A stretch of 64,000 nucleotides of DNA. It comes from Chitinophagales bacterium. GTDB taxonomy: Bacteria > Bacteroidota > Bacteroidia > Chitinophagales > Saprospiraceae. The stretch lies in the NCBI GenBank assembly GCA_017303475.1, contig JAFLBO010000001.1, forward strand, positions 62,001-126,000, written 5' to 3'. The notes under the pieces are model-generated. The model saw only the letters and a program-made list of their open reading frames with translations, was not told the DNA's origin and ran no database searches. Shown one piece after another: positions 45,246 to 54,728 of the stretch (position 1 is the stretch's first letter; every line of letters starts with the position of its first letter). The position numbers were made by a program, and so were the translations under genes.

Positions 45246-45755
45246 ATGAGTCTTATGAAAACTGCAATAAATTCACTCACGATCCTCTGGCTATACATCC
45301 GCCATCTCCTAACCATCACCCGGTTAGAGGTAGGTGATTTTATGGTTACGAGAGAAATCATTGCCGGAAAAACCCGTACTCGTATCCAATGGCGTATCCG
45401 GGGGTGCCATCGGATTTTTGTTAGCGGCTACCGTGATCTGCCTGGAAATATCAAAGGAGTAACAATAAAAGAGCTCATACAACCCCAAACGGTCAAAATT
45501 CGTTTTTTAGGGTGTTCTGGTGTTCATGAATTCAGCGTTGAAGTGCCGGCAACAGACATTCACTTTTTAAGGCAGTTCGATAGCCGGACAGAAATGCAGG
45601 AGGTGCCTGCTTTTCAAGAGATCAGGTCTGTGGTTTTCAATGCTCAACCAGAAATTCCAGTGCTTCAAAGCCGGATAAATATACCTCCCATTTCCTTAGA
45701 TTTAGAGATCCATTCTCTATATCCTGAACAAAATCAATCATCAACCAAAATATAG
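45246..45755 (+). CDS. Small protein of unknown function linking the two modules
   Basis: 169 aa from the ATG at 45246 (MSLMKTAINSLTILWLYIRH); alternative starts are 45189 (7 bp after the nuclease stop) and 45255. A hydrophobic N-terminal stretch (SLTILWLYIRHLLTI) may be a membrane anchor. A beta-rich part follows (RIQWRIRGCHRIFVSGYRDL, VKIRFLGCSGVHEF). No family recognised. It ends 9 bp before the DUF4407 gene, so it probably belongs to the membrane module. Confidence 0.55.
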   Translation: MSLMKTAINSLTILWLYIRHLLTITRLEVGDFMVTREIIAGKTRTRIQWRIRGCHRIFVSGYRDLPGNIKGVTIKELIQPQTVKIRFLGCSGVHEFSVEVPATDIHFLRQFDSRTEMQEVPAFQEIRSVVFNAQPEIPVLQSRINIPPISLDLEIHSLYPEQNQSSTKI

Positions 45756-45764
45756 GAATCAACT

Positions 45765-47009
45765 ATGAGAAGAGACTACTACGTTACTCCCAAACCCAGT
45801 TGGGTAATGCGTCAGTTCTGGCGTGCTGCTGGCGGAGACCGCTTCATTCTTGAACGCTCCACCTATTCCGATCAGGTCAAATATATGTGCCTGGGCGGCA
45901 TTATAGTGGCAACCGGTGTAATGGCCGGAATAGCAGGAGGGTATGCGTTTTATACGATTTTTGAGACCCGAGGTTCGGCAATTGAGCAACAATTTAATCT
46001 TTCGGTTTCCGTACTATCCATCGTATTTGGGTTGATATGGGGGCTGATGATTTTCAATATAGACCGCTTCATTGTTACCAGTACTGGCAAAGGAGATGGA
46101 ACAGAAGCAATTACATGGGAGGAGTTCAAGGGAGCAATTCCCCGCATCATTATGGGTGCAATTATAGCTATTACCATCTCAAAACCTGTAGAGATTCGGA
46201 TGTTCAAAACCGAAATTGATACCCAACTGCATACGGAGCAGATGAAGGTAAAGCAGGCCTATTTAAAAGGAATAGATTCTGTTTTTTACGACCGGATTGA
46301 GTCTGAAAAGCTAAAAATTGCTAAATGGGAAAGTGAGATAAAAGAAAAGGAAGCTCGTTACGTGGAGCTGGAAAACATCTTCACACGTGAAACAACTGGC
46401 GAATTAGGCGCCCGTGGTTACGGGCCGGAAGCCAAACAGATCGAAGAACAATTGAGTCGCCTGGAGGCCGAAATAGGCGCAATCAAGGCAAAAAATGCTG
46501 GGTTTATTCAAACAGCCTGGGATAATATTTCCAAGTTTGAAAAGGAAAAATTAATTGAAATTGAAAATGCAGGTAAGAAAGCAGATAATTTGGACGGTTT
46601 GCTGGAAAGGATCAAAATTGCCCATGATGTAGCAGGTATTTGGATTACGCTTTTTATTACCCTGCTTTTTATGGCTATTGAGCTTACCCCAATTTTCTTT
46701 AAATTGATGCTGGTAAAAACCCCGTACGATTTTCTGGAAGACAACATCAAGGAATTGATTAAAGCAGAGGAGGGGATTGCCGTGGTATACAATTATTACA
46801 AGGACAAGGAGGGGCAAGAACGCGATTTGGTGCAATACGTTAATGCAGAAAAAGTAATAAATACTAAAATTGATACCAGAGAGACAGAGCGCAGATTAGC
46901 CATATATGCGCTTGAGGCTTATGAGTCTGCTATGAAGAAGAAAATTGATCAAAACCCGGAAGCATTTGTTAAACAGAATGATAACGGCCAAAAGGAGTTC
47001 AATATATGA
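45765..47009 (+). CDS. DUF4407 family membrane protein
   Basis: 414 aa. The N-terminus FILERSTYSDQVKYMCLGGI, then YAFYTIFETRGS, is typical of DUF4407. Transmembrane segments: ~43-65 and ~83-100, one at ~130-140, and one near residue 295 (GIWITLFITLLFMAIELTPI). Between the third and fourth lies a long coiled coil (KLKIAKWESEIKEKEARY, IEEQLSRLEAEIGAIKAKNA). The cytoplasmic tail is charged. The family is reported next to secretion and signalling loci but has no firm function. It overlaps the next gene by 4 nt. Confidence 0.82.
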   Translation: MRRDYYVTPKPSWVMRQFWRAAGGDRFILERSTYSDQVKYMCLGGIIVATGVMAGIAGGYAFYTIFETRGSAIEQQFNLSVSVLSIVFGLIWGLMIFNIDRFIVTSTGKGDGTEAITWEEFKGAIPRIIMGAIIAITISKPVEIRMFKTEIDTQLHTEQMKVKQAYLKGIDSVFYDRIESEKLKIAKWESEIKEKEARYVELENIFTRETTGELGARGYGPEAKQIEEQLSRLEAEIGAIKAKNAGFIQTAWDNISKFEKEKLIEIENAGKKADNLDGLLERIKIAHDVAGIWITLFITLLFMAIELTPIFFKLMLVKTPYDFLEDNIKELIKAEEGIAVVYNYYKDKEGQERDLVQYVNAEKVINTKIDTRETERRLAIYALEAYESAMKKKIDQNPEAFVKQNDNGQKEFNI

Positions 47010-47947
47010 TTCAAGGATTCTTTATTAGTCTTTCCGGAGATGATTACACCATCATAAGAAAGCTGTCAAAACGAACCCAGATTCGATTCCTTTTGATTGG
47101 CATATTGGTTAGTGCCATAACACTGACCAGTTTATTTAGTTGGTTTGTAATGCTTTCAAATCTGATTGAATTATCCTTCTTTGTTTTTTTGCTGGCTCTT
47201 TTCATTAGTTGGATGATAACGAATATCTACCTGCTTACCCTGTACACGCTTTCCAAGCGTGTGCTGCCTTGTAAGGGTAAAGGTGGATCATCAGTGGCAT
47301 CTACAGTTGGAAAATATTTGTTTTTGGCGATGCTTGGACTGATTGTTGCCACCTCTTTCAGCGTTTTGATCTTTCAAAAAGACATTGATGTACACCTTGA
47401 GCAATACAGGACGCAAAAAATCAGGGATTACCAACAGTTGTCTAACCAGATTAGTCAATCTGACTCAATACTGGTCTCCCAGCTTGTCCTGAATAGTCAT
47501 GATATAACCACTAAAACGTTCTTTCAGGATTATCTTGCGTCGCAGCGAAAAAAGAAAATTGAATCAGAAGGAAGAATGCGAAGCTTGGTAAGGCAATCAC
47601 CATTTTATATTCAGTCCATAGTTATATTATACACAAAATATCCGAAACATTGGCCCTTTACCATTCTTTTTGTATTGGTTTTTATCTCTCCTGCCATTTT
47701 GAAGCACTATTTGGCAGAAACGAATGAATACTATACAGTAAAAAGGGAAATTGAAATGAATATTGTGGAAGATGAGTATAAATCTTTTAAAGACACCTAT
47801 CAAAAGTTGTTTTCAGGTCAGAAAGATCGCGTGATTGTATGGCGAGAAATTTACGAAGATCCGCCTTATAATACCAGACGAAAAAAGGAATACCGGCCTC
47901 ATTTGTCCGATCAGGATATTTTGCTAAAGGAATTGTATCATGGCTAG
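47006..47947 (+). CDS. Membrane protein, DUF4407-like topology
   Basis: 313 aa. The helices are arranged like its neighbour: two N-terminal segments (FLLIGILVSAITLTSLFSWF, ELSFFVFLLALFISWMITNI), a third (YLFLAMLGLIVATSFSVLIF), a coiled-coil-like loop (QYRTQKIRDYQQLSNQISQS), then WPFTILFVLVFISPAILKHY. The C-terminal tail is charged. No family is recognised with certainty; a distant duplicate of DUF4407 is plausible. It overlaps both neighbours (4 nt and 8 nt), so translation is coupled. Confidence 0.65.
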   Translation: MIQGFFISLSGDDYTIIRKLSKRTQIRFLLIGILVSAITLTSLFSWFVMLSNLIELSFFVFLLALFISWMITNIYLLTLYTLSKRVLPCKGKGGSSVASTVGKYLFLAMLGLIVATSFSVLIFQKDIDVHLEQYRTQKIRDYQQLSNQISQSDSILVSQLVLNSHDITTKTFFQDYLASQRKKKIESEGRMRSLVRQSPFYIQSIVILYTKYPKHWPFTILFVLVFISPAILKHYLAETNEYYTVKREIEMNIVEDEYKSFKDTYQKLFSGQKDRVIVWREIYEDPPYNTRRKKEYRPHLSDQDILLKELYHG

Positions 47948-49538
47948 GCCAGTCCATATCACCAACAACATTGAGCGCAGAACCTATGTGAAAGGTAACC
48001 TGCTGGCTAAGTATATTGGCTTTCTGGACGAAAGTAATTCCGATAAATCCCACCTGAACTTTTATGATATAGAAATACTGGAAGCCAAGGTTGAAATAAA
48101 GTCAAAAGACATCAGAAAATGGCAAGAAGGAGGTGTTTTTGAGGAGTTTCGCAGTTTGGAGTCATTTCCGAGTAAATTACCTGCAGATACTGATTTCTGT
48201 ATCGTTTACGACACAGGTCAAGATAAACATTTTCGACTTAATCTTTTGGATCTTAGAATCAAGGATCCCGACATCAAAGACAGAATTGTAGAAGAAGAAA
48301 AAGTATTTGGCACTTTAACCGGGGAGATTTGTGGCTACTTTTTACACTATGACCAGGAAACCAAGATCATTTATGTTGATGATGACAGTGAAGAGGGAAG
48401 CAATCCCCCTCAGGATGGTCCATCAAAAGGTTCCCCACCGAACGCTCGGTCAACTTCAGTAGGCTTAATGGACGTGCTTCAAGGCTTGGCGTCTGTAATA
48501 ACCACCGCTCTTGGTTTTTTGATGATCGTTCCATTAATCCTTTACGGTTGGCCATTGTTAGTCATAGCCGGACTGGTCTATGGTTTAACCTATTTATCCT
48601 CCGCGCTTCCCAAAGTAACGCAGCGCATTGCAGGGGCATTTAATAGTCTTTTGCTCCTGTTGTTCCTACTGCTTTTCGTGGCAGGATTGGTATCATATAT
48701 TAATCAGGGAACGGTCGTACCATCTGTCGTCCCCGCTGACCAGAGCAATGAGCAATCTGGTTTTGCCCCTTTGCCACAGCCATTGCAAGACTCATTGCAA
48801 TCCTCCGGTAATCAGCCATTTGACTCCACAAGTTTTGCACTGCAAGATAGCTTAAGAATGCATTACAGGGTATGGAAAGGATATAAAGGCGAAATTTATT
48901 CGGGTTATTTGAGCGTCAGGCTGTCTGATTTCAGGGCTTCTTCCTATTTTAGAAACCAGGTCGTTCAACCTGTTATGCCACCTTTAGGCTTCGGTGAAGT
49001 GTATGGAGGTCTGGATCAACATGACCGCCCAAGGTTGACACATCTCTATAGCCTCTTTGATTCTATTCAGCAGACCAACAATTTAGATCAAACCAAATTT
49101 GCGGAGATGGTGGTTTCTTGCATCCAGGATATCCCCTATACGTTGATATTACCTCAGGAATGTAGCCCATGGATTTACCAGGATGCCTTTATCAGAGAAT
49201 ACCTGAATGCTGGGGGTAAATGCAGGCCTAACGAGAAATATGGCGTACTGTCACCCATAGAATTTGTTTACACCCTTGATGGCGATTGCGATACGCGTGC
49301 CTTATTGCTGTACTCTGTGCTTAAGCAATATGGCTATGATGTTGCCTTGCTTGTGAGCGATCATTACCAACATGCAATTTTGGGCATCAATCTCCCATAC
49401 AGGGGTTTGGCAAAAGTCATCAATAATAAACGCTATGTGGTGTGGGAGACAACGAATGAAGGAATGCCTCCCGGAATATTGCCCCGACAGATCTCGAACA
49501 TGAACTTTTGGCAACCTGCCCTTATTTCAAATCAATAA
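47940..49538 (+). CDS. Membrane-anchored transglutaminase-like protein
   Basis: 532 aa. A cytoplasmic-looking N-terminal domain (~1-170) is followed by a P/S-rich linker and three hydrophobic segments (~185-260: VITTALGFLMIVPLILYGWP, LLLLLFLLLFVAGLVSYI). The C-terminal part has a transglutaminase-like core: DGDCDTRALLLYSVLKQYG (Cys ~447), DHYQHAILGIN (His) and VVWETTNEG (acidic third residue). Such folds are cysteine proteases or amidases/transamidases. The catalytic part is predicted outside the inner membrane. It overlaps the preceding gene by 8 nt and precedes the small membrane protein by 10 bp. Confidence 0.72.
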   Translation: MARPVHITNNIERRTYVKGNLLAKYIGFLDESNSDKSHLNFYDIEILEAKVEIKSKDIRKWQEGGVFEEFRSLESFPSKLPADTDFCIVYDTGQDKHFRLNLLDLRIKDPDIKDRIVEEEKVFGTLTGEICGYFLHYDQETKIIYVDDDSEEGSNPPQDGPSKGSPPNARSTSVGLMDVLQGLASVITTALGFLMIVPLILYGWPLLVIAGLVYGLTYLSSALPKVTQRIAGAFNSLLLLLFLLLFVAGLVSYINQGTVVPSVVPADQSNEQSGFAPLPQPLQDSLQSSGNQPFDSTSFALQDSLRMHYRVWKGYKGEIYSGYLSVRLSDFRASSYFRNQVVQPVMPPLGFGEVYGGLDQHDRPRLTHLYSLFDSIQQTNNLDQTKFAEMVVSCIQDIPYTLILPQECSPWIYQDAFIREYLNAGGKCRPNEKYGVLSPIEFVYTLDGDCDTRALLLYSVLKQYGYDVALLVSDHYQHAILGINLPYRGLAKVINNKRYVVWETTNEGMPPGILPRQISNMNFWQPALISNQ

Positions 49539-49548
49539 ATTCATCATC

Positions 49549-50046
49549 ATGAATCTATTTCTAATCATTGGCCTTTTTCTGCTTGGAATGCTAAGCATTT
49601 CCCTGGTCAGCTTTTTTACCGGTAGAAAGCTAAGAGGACGTTTTGCGTCAAACGAAGTCCCGGTTAGCGTGAATGTGTTCAGGGGTTCCCATCTGATTTC
49701 ATTGGCGTTACTGACAGAGAAAATTGCACTCCCATTCGGTGAATTGACGAACATACTGCGTAATTCCTGGCAAGGATGGGACTTACTGATCAAACAGGGT
49801 ATCTATTTATCTTTATTTTTTGCCATTATATTGGTCGTTTACCTTGTATTATCCTGGGTTGCAGCCATCGCTTTTTCGCTGATGGCCAAAGGTGGGAGAC
49901 TGATAGAGGAGGCCATTGAGGGAAATATATCCAATATCATGCTATTTGCCGGTATACAAATTGCCCTGGTGATTGTAGTCAGGGGGGCTATCCCGGATTT
50001 GTTAAGTGTGTTGATCCCATATCCTAATTTGCCAGGGTTTCATTAA
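49549..50046 (+). CDS. Small membrane protein, DUF350-like appearance
   Basis: 165 aa. Three or four hydrophobic segments: LFLIIGLFLLGMLSISLVSF, YLSLFFAIILVVYLVLSWVA, and NIMLFAGIQIALVIVVRGAI at the end. The topology and size recall DUF350 channels-like proteins, but no diagnostic motif was seen. It is the last gene of the membrane module, 10 bp after the transglutaminase-like gene and 133 bp before the lipase. Confidence 0.6.
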   Translation: MNLFLIIGLFLLGMLSISLVSFFTGRKLRGRFASNEVPVSVNVFRGSHLISLALLTEKIALPFGELTNILRNSWQGWDLLIKQGIYLSLFFAIILVVYLVLSWVAAIAFSLMAKGGRLIEEAIEGNISNIMLFAGIQIALVIVVRGAIPDLLSVLIPYPNLPGFH

Positions 50047-50179
50047 TGGTAAAGATCCTACGCCATGCACACCGATCACTGGAATAAGTGGGCTGGAACT
50101 CGTCAAGCTGTCCGGATCCACTTAAAATAAATACTACCGGTCTGAACCAATTTCAAAACCCTTAAACTTTTGTACTCCT

Positions 50180-51949
50180 ATGAAACTAAGATTCAGCCTT
50201 TCATTATTCTTTACTATTCTGTCATTTGTTTCATTTAGCCAAAATTCTAAACACCTTTTGGGCGTTGCAGAAAACCCAAATATTTTAAGACATTTGGAGG
50301 ATGTTTATACCAAAATGGAGGATACGACCTATATCTATTCGGCAATTCCTTCTACTCCAGAGATTGTGTCAGACAGGAATGGAGCCCCACAACATTTCCC
50401 TTACCCCATCATTTTTATTCATGGTTTGACAGGAAGTGCAGACAGCTGGTTAGACTTTTATAGTTACGCTTTAAACCAAGGCTGGAGTTACGGAGGGAAT
50501 ATTAGATTCAATTTGAACTCGGACAATAATTTATTCTACTCCAATATTTTTTCCGCATCCCAAATAGACGTGGATGATTTTAACAGCAATTTACCAGCTG
50601 CTGATTTCTACCTCGTAAACTTCAACTGTGGATTCGACGGAACTAGTTATGGCGATAACTTTGATCATCCATCACAAAGTAATCAGGCGGCCATTGTAAA
50701 ACAAGGACTTGCGATCAAGCATGCGGTGAAGCATGTTTTAGATGCAACAGGAAAGGACAAGGTTATCTTAATGGGACATTCTATGGGTGGCCTGGCAATC
50801 CGTCAATATTTGCAAAATTCAAACCTTTGGCAACAAGATGGGGCACATCATGTCGCAAAACTCATCACCACTGGAACCCCGCATGGTGGTAGCAACGCAT
50901 CGTTTCCGGGGATTTCCGGCTTTTTGGGGGTGGATGAAAGTTCAGATGCAGTCAGGGATTTACGGAGGTCTTATTTTTACTCCGGCGCACAGGGCGTTTT
51001 TTTGTTTGGTGGTGTGGAGAATGCTACCGTAATGAATGATTTGCTGGCAGGTTTTTATAATTATGACGTTAACTGTAACGGGAGTGAAGGGAATCAGATA
51101 ACAGGGTTAAATCAGAAAAACCTTCCTAATAATCTGGATTTTTCCTGCATTTATAGTGATGTAGCAGGTATTGGAGATGGAGTGGTTGGAACAACCCAAG
51201 CCAGGTTAAAATCCTACTATACCGTGGTTTGTGAGACCTTTAAGACTGTCGACTGGCATTCCAATTTGCCGGAAAACAATAAAGCGAATTTTGAAGCATT
51301 CGACGAGCCGGATTATTACAATCTGAGTTATAAAATTGACCTAAATGAGCCATACAATGGATTTGTAACCAAACAGGCGCCGGATGCGGAATATGCAATT
51401 GATTACGATGATTTTGTATTTACAACTCCTCAATCTGGTATGGTCAAGGTACATCTCGCCAATATCGCAACTTATCCATTCGGGGTGTCTATACTTGGGC
51501 ATCCAAACTATAATTACATCTTTGATCAAACGTATCAGAACGATCCAATTCAAACACAAACAATTCAACTTCCAGCAGGAACCTATTATTTGGAGTTTTA
51601 TGCAAATGGAAACAATTCGTCTTGGCAATATCCATACTCATTCAGACTAGAATGGACCCCAACCAACCCTACATCCACCACAGATATTAATGATAACTTT
51701 AATATCCATTTAAGCCCCAACCCAGTGGTTCAGTATGTGAATTTGTCTATCAGAGACTTGCGTTACAAGAAAGGGTACCTTAGAATACAAAATGAACTCG
51801 GGCAAGTGCTTTACCGGTCAGAGGTTGAAGGAGATCAAATCGACAAGAGTATCGACATAGGAATCTATCCTGAAGGGGTATATTTTGTTATCTTGGAGGC
51901 TGAACATAAGGTGGTAGCAAAAAAAATCTTAAAAATTGGTCGGCAATAG
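50180..51949 (+). CDS. Secreted lipase-like alpha/beta hydrolase with T9SS sorting domain
   Basis: 589 aa. Signal peptide KLRFSLSLFFTILSFVSFSQ. The alpha/beta hydrolase core has YPIIFIHGLTGSADSWLDF (oxyanion region) and the nucleophile elbow VILMGHSMGGLAIRQYL (GHSMGG, ~198), then ITTGTPHGG. A beta-sandwich precedes the T9SS sorting domain (IHLSPNPVVQYVNLSIRDL, RIQNELGQVLYRS, IYPEGVYFVIL). It probably hydrolyses esters or lipids outside the cell. It is separated by 133 bp from the membrane module and may be unrelated to defence. Confidence 0.88.
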   Translation: MKLRFSLSLFFTILSFVSFSQNSKHLLGVAENPNILRHLEDVYTKMEDTTYIYSAIPSTPEIVSDRNGAPQHFPYPIIFIHGLTGSADSWLDFYSYALNQGWSYGGNIRFNLNSDNNLFYSNIFSASQIDVDDFNSNLPAADFYLVNFNCGFDGTSYGDNFDHPSQSNQAAIVKQGLAIKHAVKHVLDATGKDKVILMGHSMGGLAIRQYLQNSNLWQQDGAHHVAKLITTGTPHGGSNASFPGISGFLGVDESSDAVRDLRRSYFYSGAQGVFLFGGVENATVMNDLLAGFYNYDVNCNGSEGNQITGLNQKNLPNNLDFSCIYSDVAGIGDGVVGTTQARLKSYYTVVCETFKTVDWHSNLPENNKANFEAFDEPDYYNLSYKIDLNEPYNGFVTKQAPDAEYAIDYDDFVFTTPQSGMVKVHLANIATYPFGVSILGHPNYNYIFDQTYQNDPIQTQTIQLPAGTYYLEFYANGNNSSWQYPYSFRLEWTPTNPTSTTDINDNFNIHLSPNPVVQYVNLSIRDLRYKKGYLRIQNELGQVLYRSEVEGDQIDKSIDIGIYPEGVYFVILEAEHKVVAKKILKIGRQ

Positions 51950-52031
51950 GAAAAGCTTTGACATAGTTTTTCTGTTGCTGGAGGACTTTTCAGTTTATTT
52001 AGACGAGTCCAGGCACCAAATCTTTGTAGCC

Positions 52032-52268
52032 CTAATGCGAGCTAACTATCCATACCAAATCTTGAGTGTTTTGACCAACTTTCAAATTCCGTGGTGATTG
52101 AGGAGCCAATAGCTTCCCAAAATCTCTAATCACACTGACCTCCAATATTCCCGCCATTCTTGTGTTTTCATCGAGTGCAACGCTGATAGGGTGCTCATCA
52201 ATTGCACTCACTCTGGCATAGGAGTGATGAAAATACCAATCATATCGGAAGGATATTATTAATTTATC
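52032..52268 (-). pseudogene. Possible gene remnant in the lipase-DUF2075 gap
   Basis: The 332-bp gap holds a minus-strand frame of 78 codons, open from a TGA (52269-52271) to a TAG (52032-52034), with no early ATG. Its translation looks protein-like: YDWYFHHSYARVSAIDEHPI, then ALDENTRMAGILEVSVIRDF. It could be the tail of a lost gene. Unrecognised. Confidence 0.3.
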
Positions 52269-52281
52269 TCACATGAGACAA

Positions 52282-54150
52282 TCAAATTGACTTATCAATA
52301 ATCTTCGTTTTGAAATATGCTTCGGTCTCCTTATCGACAAAATACACGTAACACCCTTTCATTCCCCTCGTCATCAACGTACGGTATGTATTTTTAATAA
52401 TGGATTTTACCAACGCTTTAGTTTCTTCAGGGGCCTCCTTCATTCTTCTTTTATAACCAGCGATGGATTTATCCATGGTGGATCGCTTGGATGGGTCAAC
52501 AAGGACAGTACCGTTTCGGTAGATTAAATCCTTACCTATGATAACCCCGATATAGTCCACTTCAAGGCCTTGGCAGGTGTGGATACAGCCGACTTCTTTT
52601 ACGGATTCAGGCTTTATTAACCATAACATGCCATCGGAACCTAAATTCCAACGCATGGAGAAATTGTGTTCCGGAATGACAATGTCCATGGCGGAGGGAT
52701 TCTTTTTACTGGCCCAGTCCCAGCAATAACCTGCTACGAGCCGTGCTTTGTTAGCAGCCAGGTTCTTTTCAAAAATGGCATCACGCAGGGTATTTGGATT
52801 GTCAAAAATCCTAAAATCATATTCTTCGGTGTTCAGGATATTGTTAGCGGTTTCCCTGATTTCCAGCACATCGTCCAACCAGGCAAGGTAGCCATCGGAG
52901 CCTCCACACCGAAACTGGGATGCTAATTCATATTTGTGCACCTTTGCATTGTGATAATTGGCCCATTTTATGATTTCTTCCTCCCTACCTATATCACTAA
53001 AAGTTACCTTTTGGTCTTCGTCCAGAAAAAATACCGCAAATTTGGAGGCGTTGATAATCTCCTTTACCTGATTTTCACCCAGGTTTTGAAACATACCTGA
53101 TTTTTCATTCAAACGATGCGCTTCATCCACGATCAAGGCATCATAATAATTGGAAGGGGTATTAGTAAACGCGCCGGAGCCGGTGAAAAAATTTGAAATC
53201 TCTGTCTTTTTAAAAGTACCGGTGAGTCTGCTTTCATATACAGTCCTCGGAGCGGAATTTTTGGTCACATACAGGGTAAGCAGTTCTTTCCGGGTAATCT
53301 GCACCAGTAAATTGATGGCCACTACAGATTTTCCTGTTCCAGGGCCTCCATGCACAATCATGACATGCTTTTCCTGTACGGTGGATTTCATTGCCAGCGC
53401 CAGCGCATTCTCATACACCACTTTTTGAGCATCGATCATCACAAACTCCTGGTTACCTTTGATCATGGCAACCAAACTATCCGCTAAACTTTTGGATGGC
53501 CTTATTTTACCATTTTCGATCCGGAGAATAACATCTCGTTTATCACCATATCGGATGAAACGGCTGATGAACTCGCGGAGTTTTAACTTTTCATCCTTAC
53601 AAAAAACAGGGGATTGTGTGGTGTAGGTCGCATAAAAATCATCTCTGACGACACTGGCATCGGTACAATTATGCAGGTAGGCGCAGGGCTTTAATTGAAC
53701 ATTCTCGTTATACACGGTTTCATTGAATCCGGATAACAGGGTGCTGTAGGACCAGGCTTGGTAACTTGGGTGCAATGATTCAATCAGGCCATGCTTAAAG
53801 CGCGTTAGCACCAAGGCATCCTTGTCTGTTTTGTAAATCTCTGTCCACTGTTTCAATTCAACAATAATGACATGCTCAAGGCCAGTTTCATCTTGCCCCG
53901 AGACGAGAAAGTCAATCCTGTTGCTGGTTCTAGGGATGTTATATTCAATCGCAATGCCCGTGTCACCGGGTATACTATTTCCACTTAATATATTAGCCAT
54001 GTACTGAAGGGAGCTCTGCCAGGATTTATACTCGCTTTCGCCAACTTTTCTGTTTAGGCTTGTTTTAAGGGATGCCAGAATGATATCTTCTATGTTTGAA
54101 TCAGCAACATCTGTCAGAAATTGATCTTTAGTCTTTTTGTAAACGATCAT
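52282..54150 (-). CDS. DUF2075 family helicase/ATPase with N-terminal nuclease-like domain
   Basis: 622 aa. The N-terminal part has RIDFLVSGQDETG (~77) and HVIIVELKQW (~97), a D...ExK arrangement of the PD-(D/E)XK fold. The ATPase has HGGPGTGKSVVAINLLVQI (~268), YDALIVDEAHRLNEKSG (~340), FFLDEDQKVTFSD and GCIHTCQGLEVDYIGVIIG, as in the DUF2075/Schlafen-group-3-like helicases. It is cytoplasmic and probably acts on DNA or RNA ends. It overlaps the upstream MazG gene by 4 nt. DUF2075-MazG pairs recur in defence islands. Confidence 0.88.
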   Translation of the reverse strand: MIVYKKTKDQFLTDVADSNIEDIILASLKTSLNRKVGESEYKSWQSSLQYMANILSGNSIPGDTGIAIEYNIPRTSNRIDFLVSGQDETGLEHVIIVELKQWTEIYKTDKDALVLTRFKHGLIESLHPSYQAWSYSTLLSGFNETVYNENVQLKPCAYLHNCTDASVVRDDFYATYTTQSPVFCKDEKLKLREFISRFIRYGDKRDVILRIENGKIRPSKSLADSLVAMIKGNQEFVMIDAQKVVYENALALAMKSTVQEKHVMIVHGGPGTGKSVVAINLLVQITRKELLTLYVTKNSAPRTVYESRLTGTFKKTEISNFFTGSGAFTNTPSNYYDALIVDEAHRLNEKSGMFQNLGENQVKEIINASKFAVFFLDEDQKVTFSDIGREEEIIKWANYHNAKVHKYELASQFRCGGSDGYLAWLDDVLEIRETANNILNTEEYDFRIFDNPNTLRDAIFEKNLAANKARLVAGYCWDWASKKNPSAMDIVIPEHNFSMRWNLGSDGMLWLIKPESVKEVGCIHTCQGLEVDYIGVIIGKDLIYRNGTVLVDPSKRSTMDKSIAGYKRRMKEAPEETKALVKSIIKNTYRTLMTRGMKGCYVYFVDKETEAYFKTKIIDKSI

Positions 54151-54479
54151 AGTCTATCGTATTTTTTTGCTGTTCCCTTAGATTTGTCAATTGGGTATTT
54201 TCGGGTGTTTTTAGCTATTTTTTCCAGGATAATTTCCCGGACATCAAGGCCATGTTTGTGAGCAAGTAATAAGCAAAATGAAAACACATCTGCCAGTTCT
54301 TCTCGCAGGGCAGTAAGGTCGACATCTTCAGCCTGTTTCCAGAGAAAGATTTCGTTCAGCTCGGCAGCTTCAATGGAAATAGCCAGTGCCAGGTCTTTGG
54401 AGTTATGAAACTGTTCCCAATCGCGTTCGTCGCGAAAACGCAACAGGGCGTCGGTAATTTCATAGATGTCGCTTTGCAT
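54147..54479 (-). CDS. MazG-like nucleotide pyrophosphohydrolase
   Basis: 110 aa. All-alpha NTP pyrophosphohydrolase of the RS21-C6/MazG-like type: FRDERDWEQFHNSKDLALAI, SIEAAELNEIFLWKQ (ExxE), LREELADVFSFCLLLAHKHG (ExxD). It would hydrolyse dCTP-like or modified NTPs to the monophosphate. It is translationally coupled (ATGA) to the DUF2075 helicase and is preceded by the short PUA/EVE-like frame. Confidence 0.92.
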   Translation of the reverse strand: MQSDIYEITDALLRFRDERDWEQFHNSKDLALAISIEAAELNEIFLWKQAEDVDLTALREELADVFSFCLLLAHKHGLDVREIILEKIAKNTRKYPIDKSKGTAKKYDRL

Positions 54480-54554
54480 AAGAACCAGGATTTTGAAATA
54501 ATTCGATGCTGGTTATTCGCATCGAATATAGGAAGTAGTATAAATTTTCATACT

Positions 54555-54728
54555 TCAAGTTCGGAAGGTATGTTCGGAGCAAATCGTGCACTTCAGAGGT
54601 GCTTTTTCCACCAGATAAACCTGGTCGCCTGGCTGCGGGCCGCGATTACTGAAGCCTGCTACCTGGTGTTCCAGGCAGAGGTAGTAATTTTCAAGGGAGT
54701 TAGAGCAATGGAGAATTCGGGTATTCAA
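54555..54728 (-). CDS. Short PUA/EVE-like ORF upstream of the MazG gene
   Basis: 57 aa with a TTG start (54726-54728); no ATG is available before the upstream TAA. The translation is protein-like: LHCSNSLENYYLCLEHQVAG, then FSNRGPQPGDQVYLVEKAPL and a CxxC (KCTICSEH). The 'N-Y-Y-L-C-L ... G-F-S ... R-G-P-Q-x-G-D-x-V-Y-x-V-x-K' pattern recalls the first half of EVE/PUA-like domains. It ends 75 bp before the MazG gene on the same strand. It is either a truncated EVE protein or a small intact gene. Confidence 0.4.
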   Translation of the reverse strand: MNTRILHCSNSLENYYLCLEHQVAGFSNRGPQPGDQVYLVEKAPLKCTICSEHTFRT

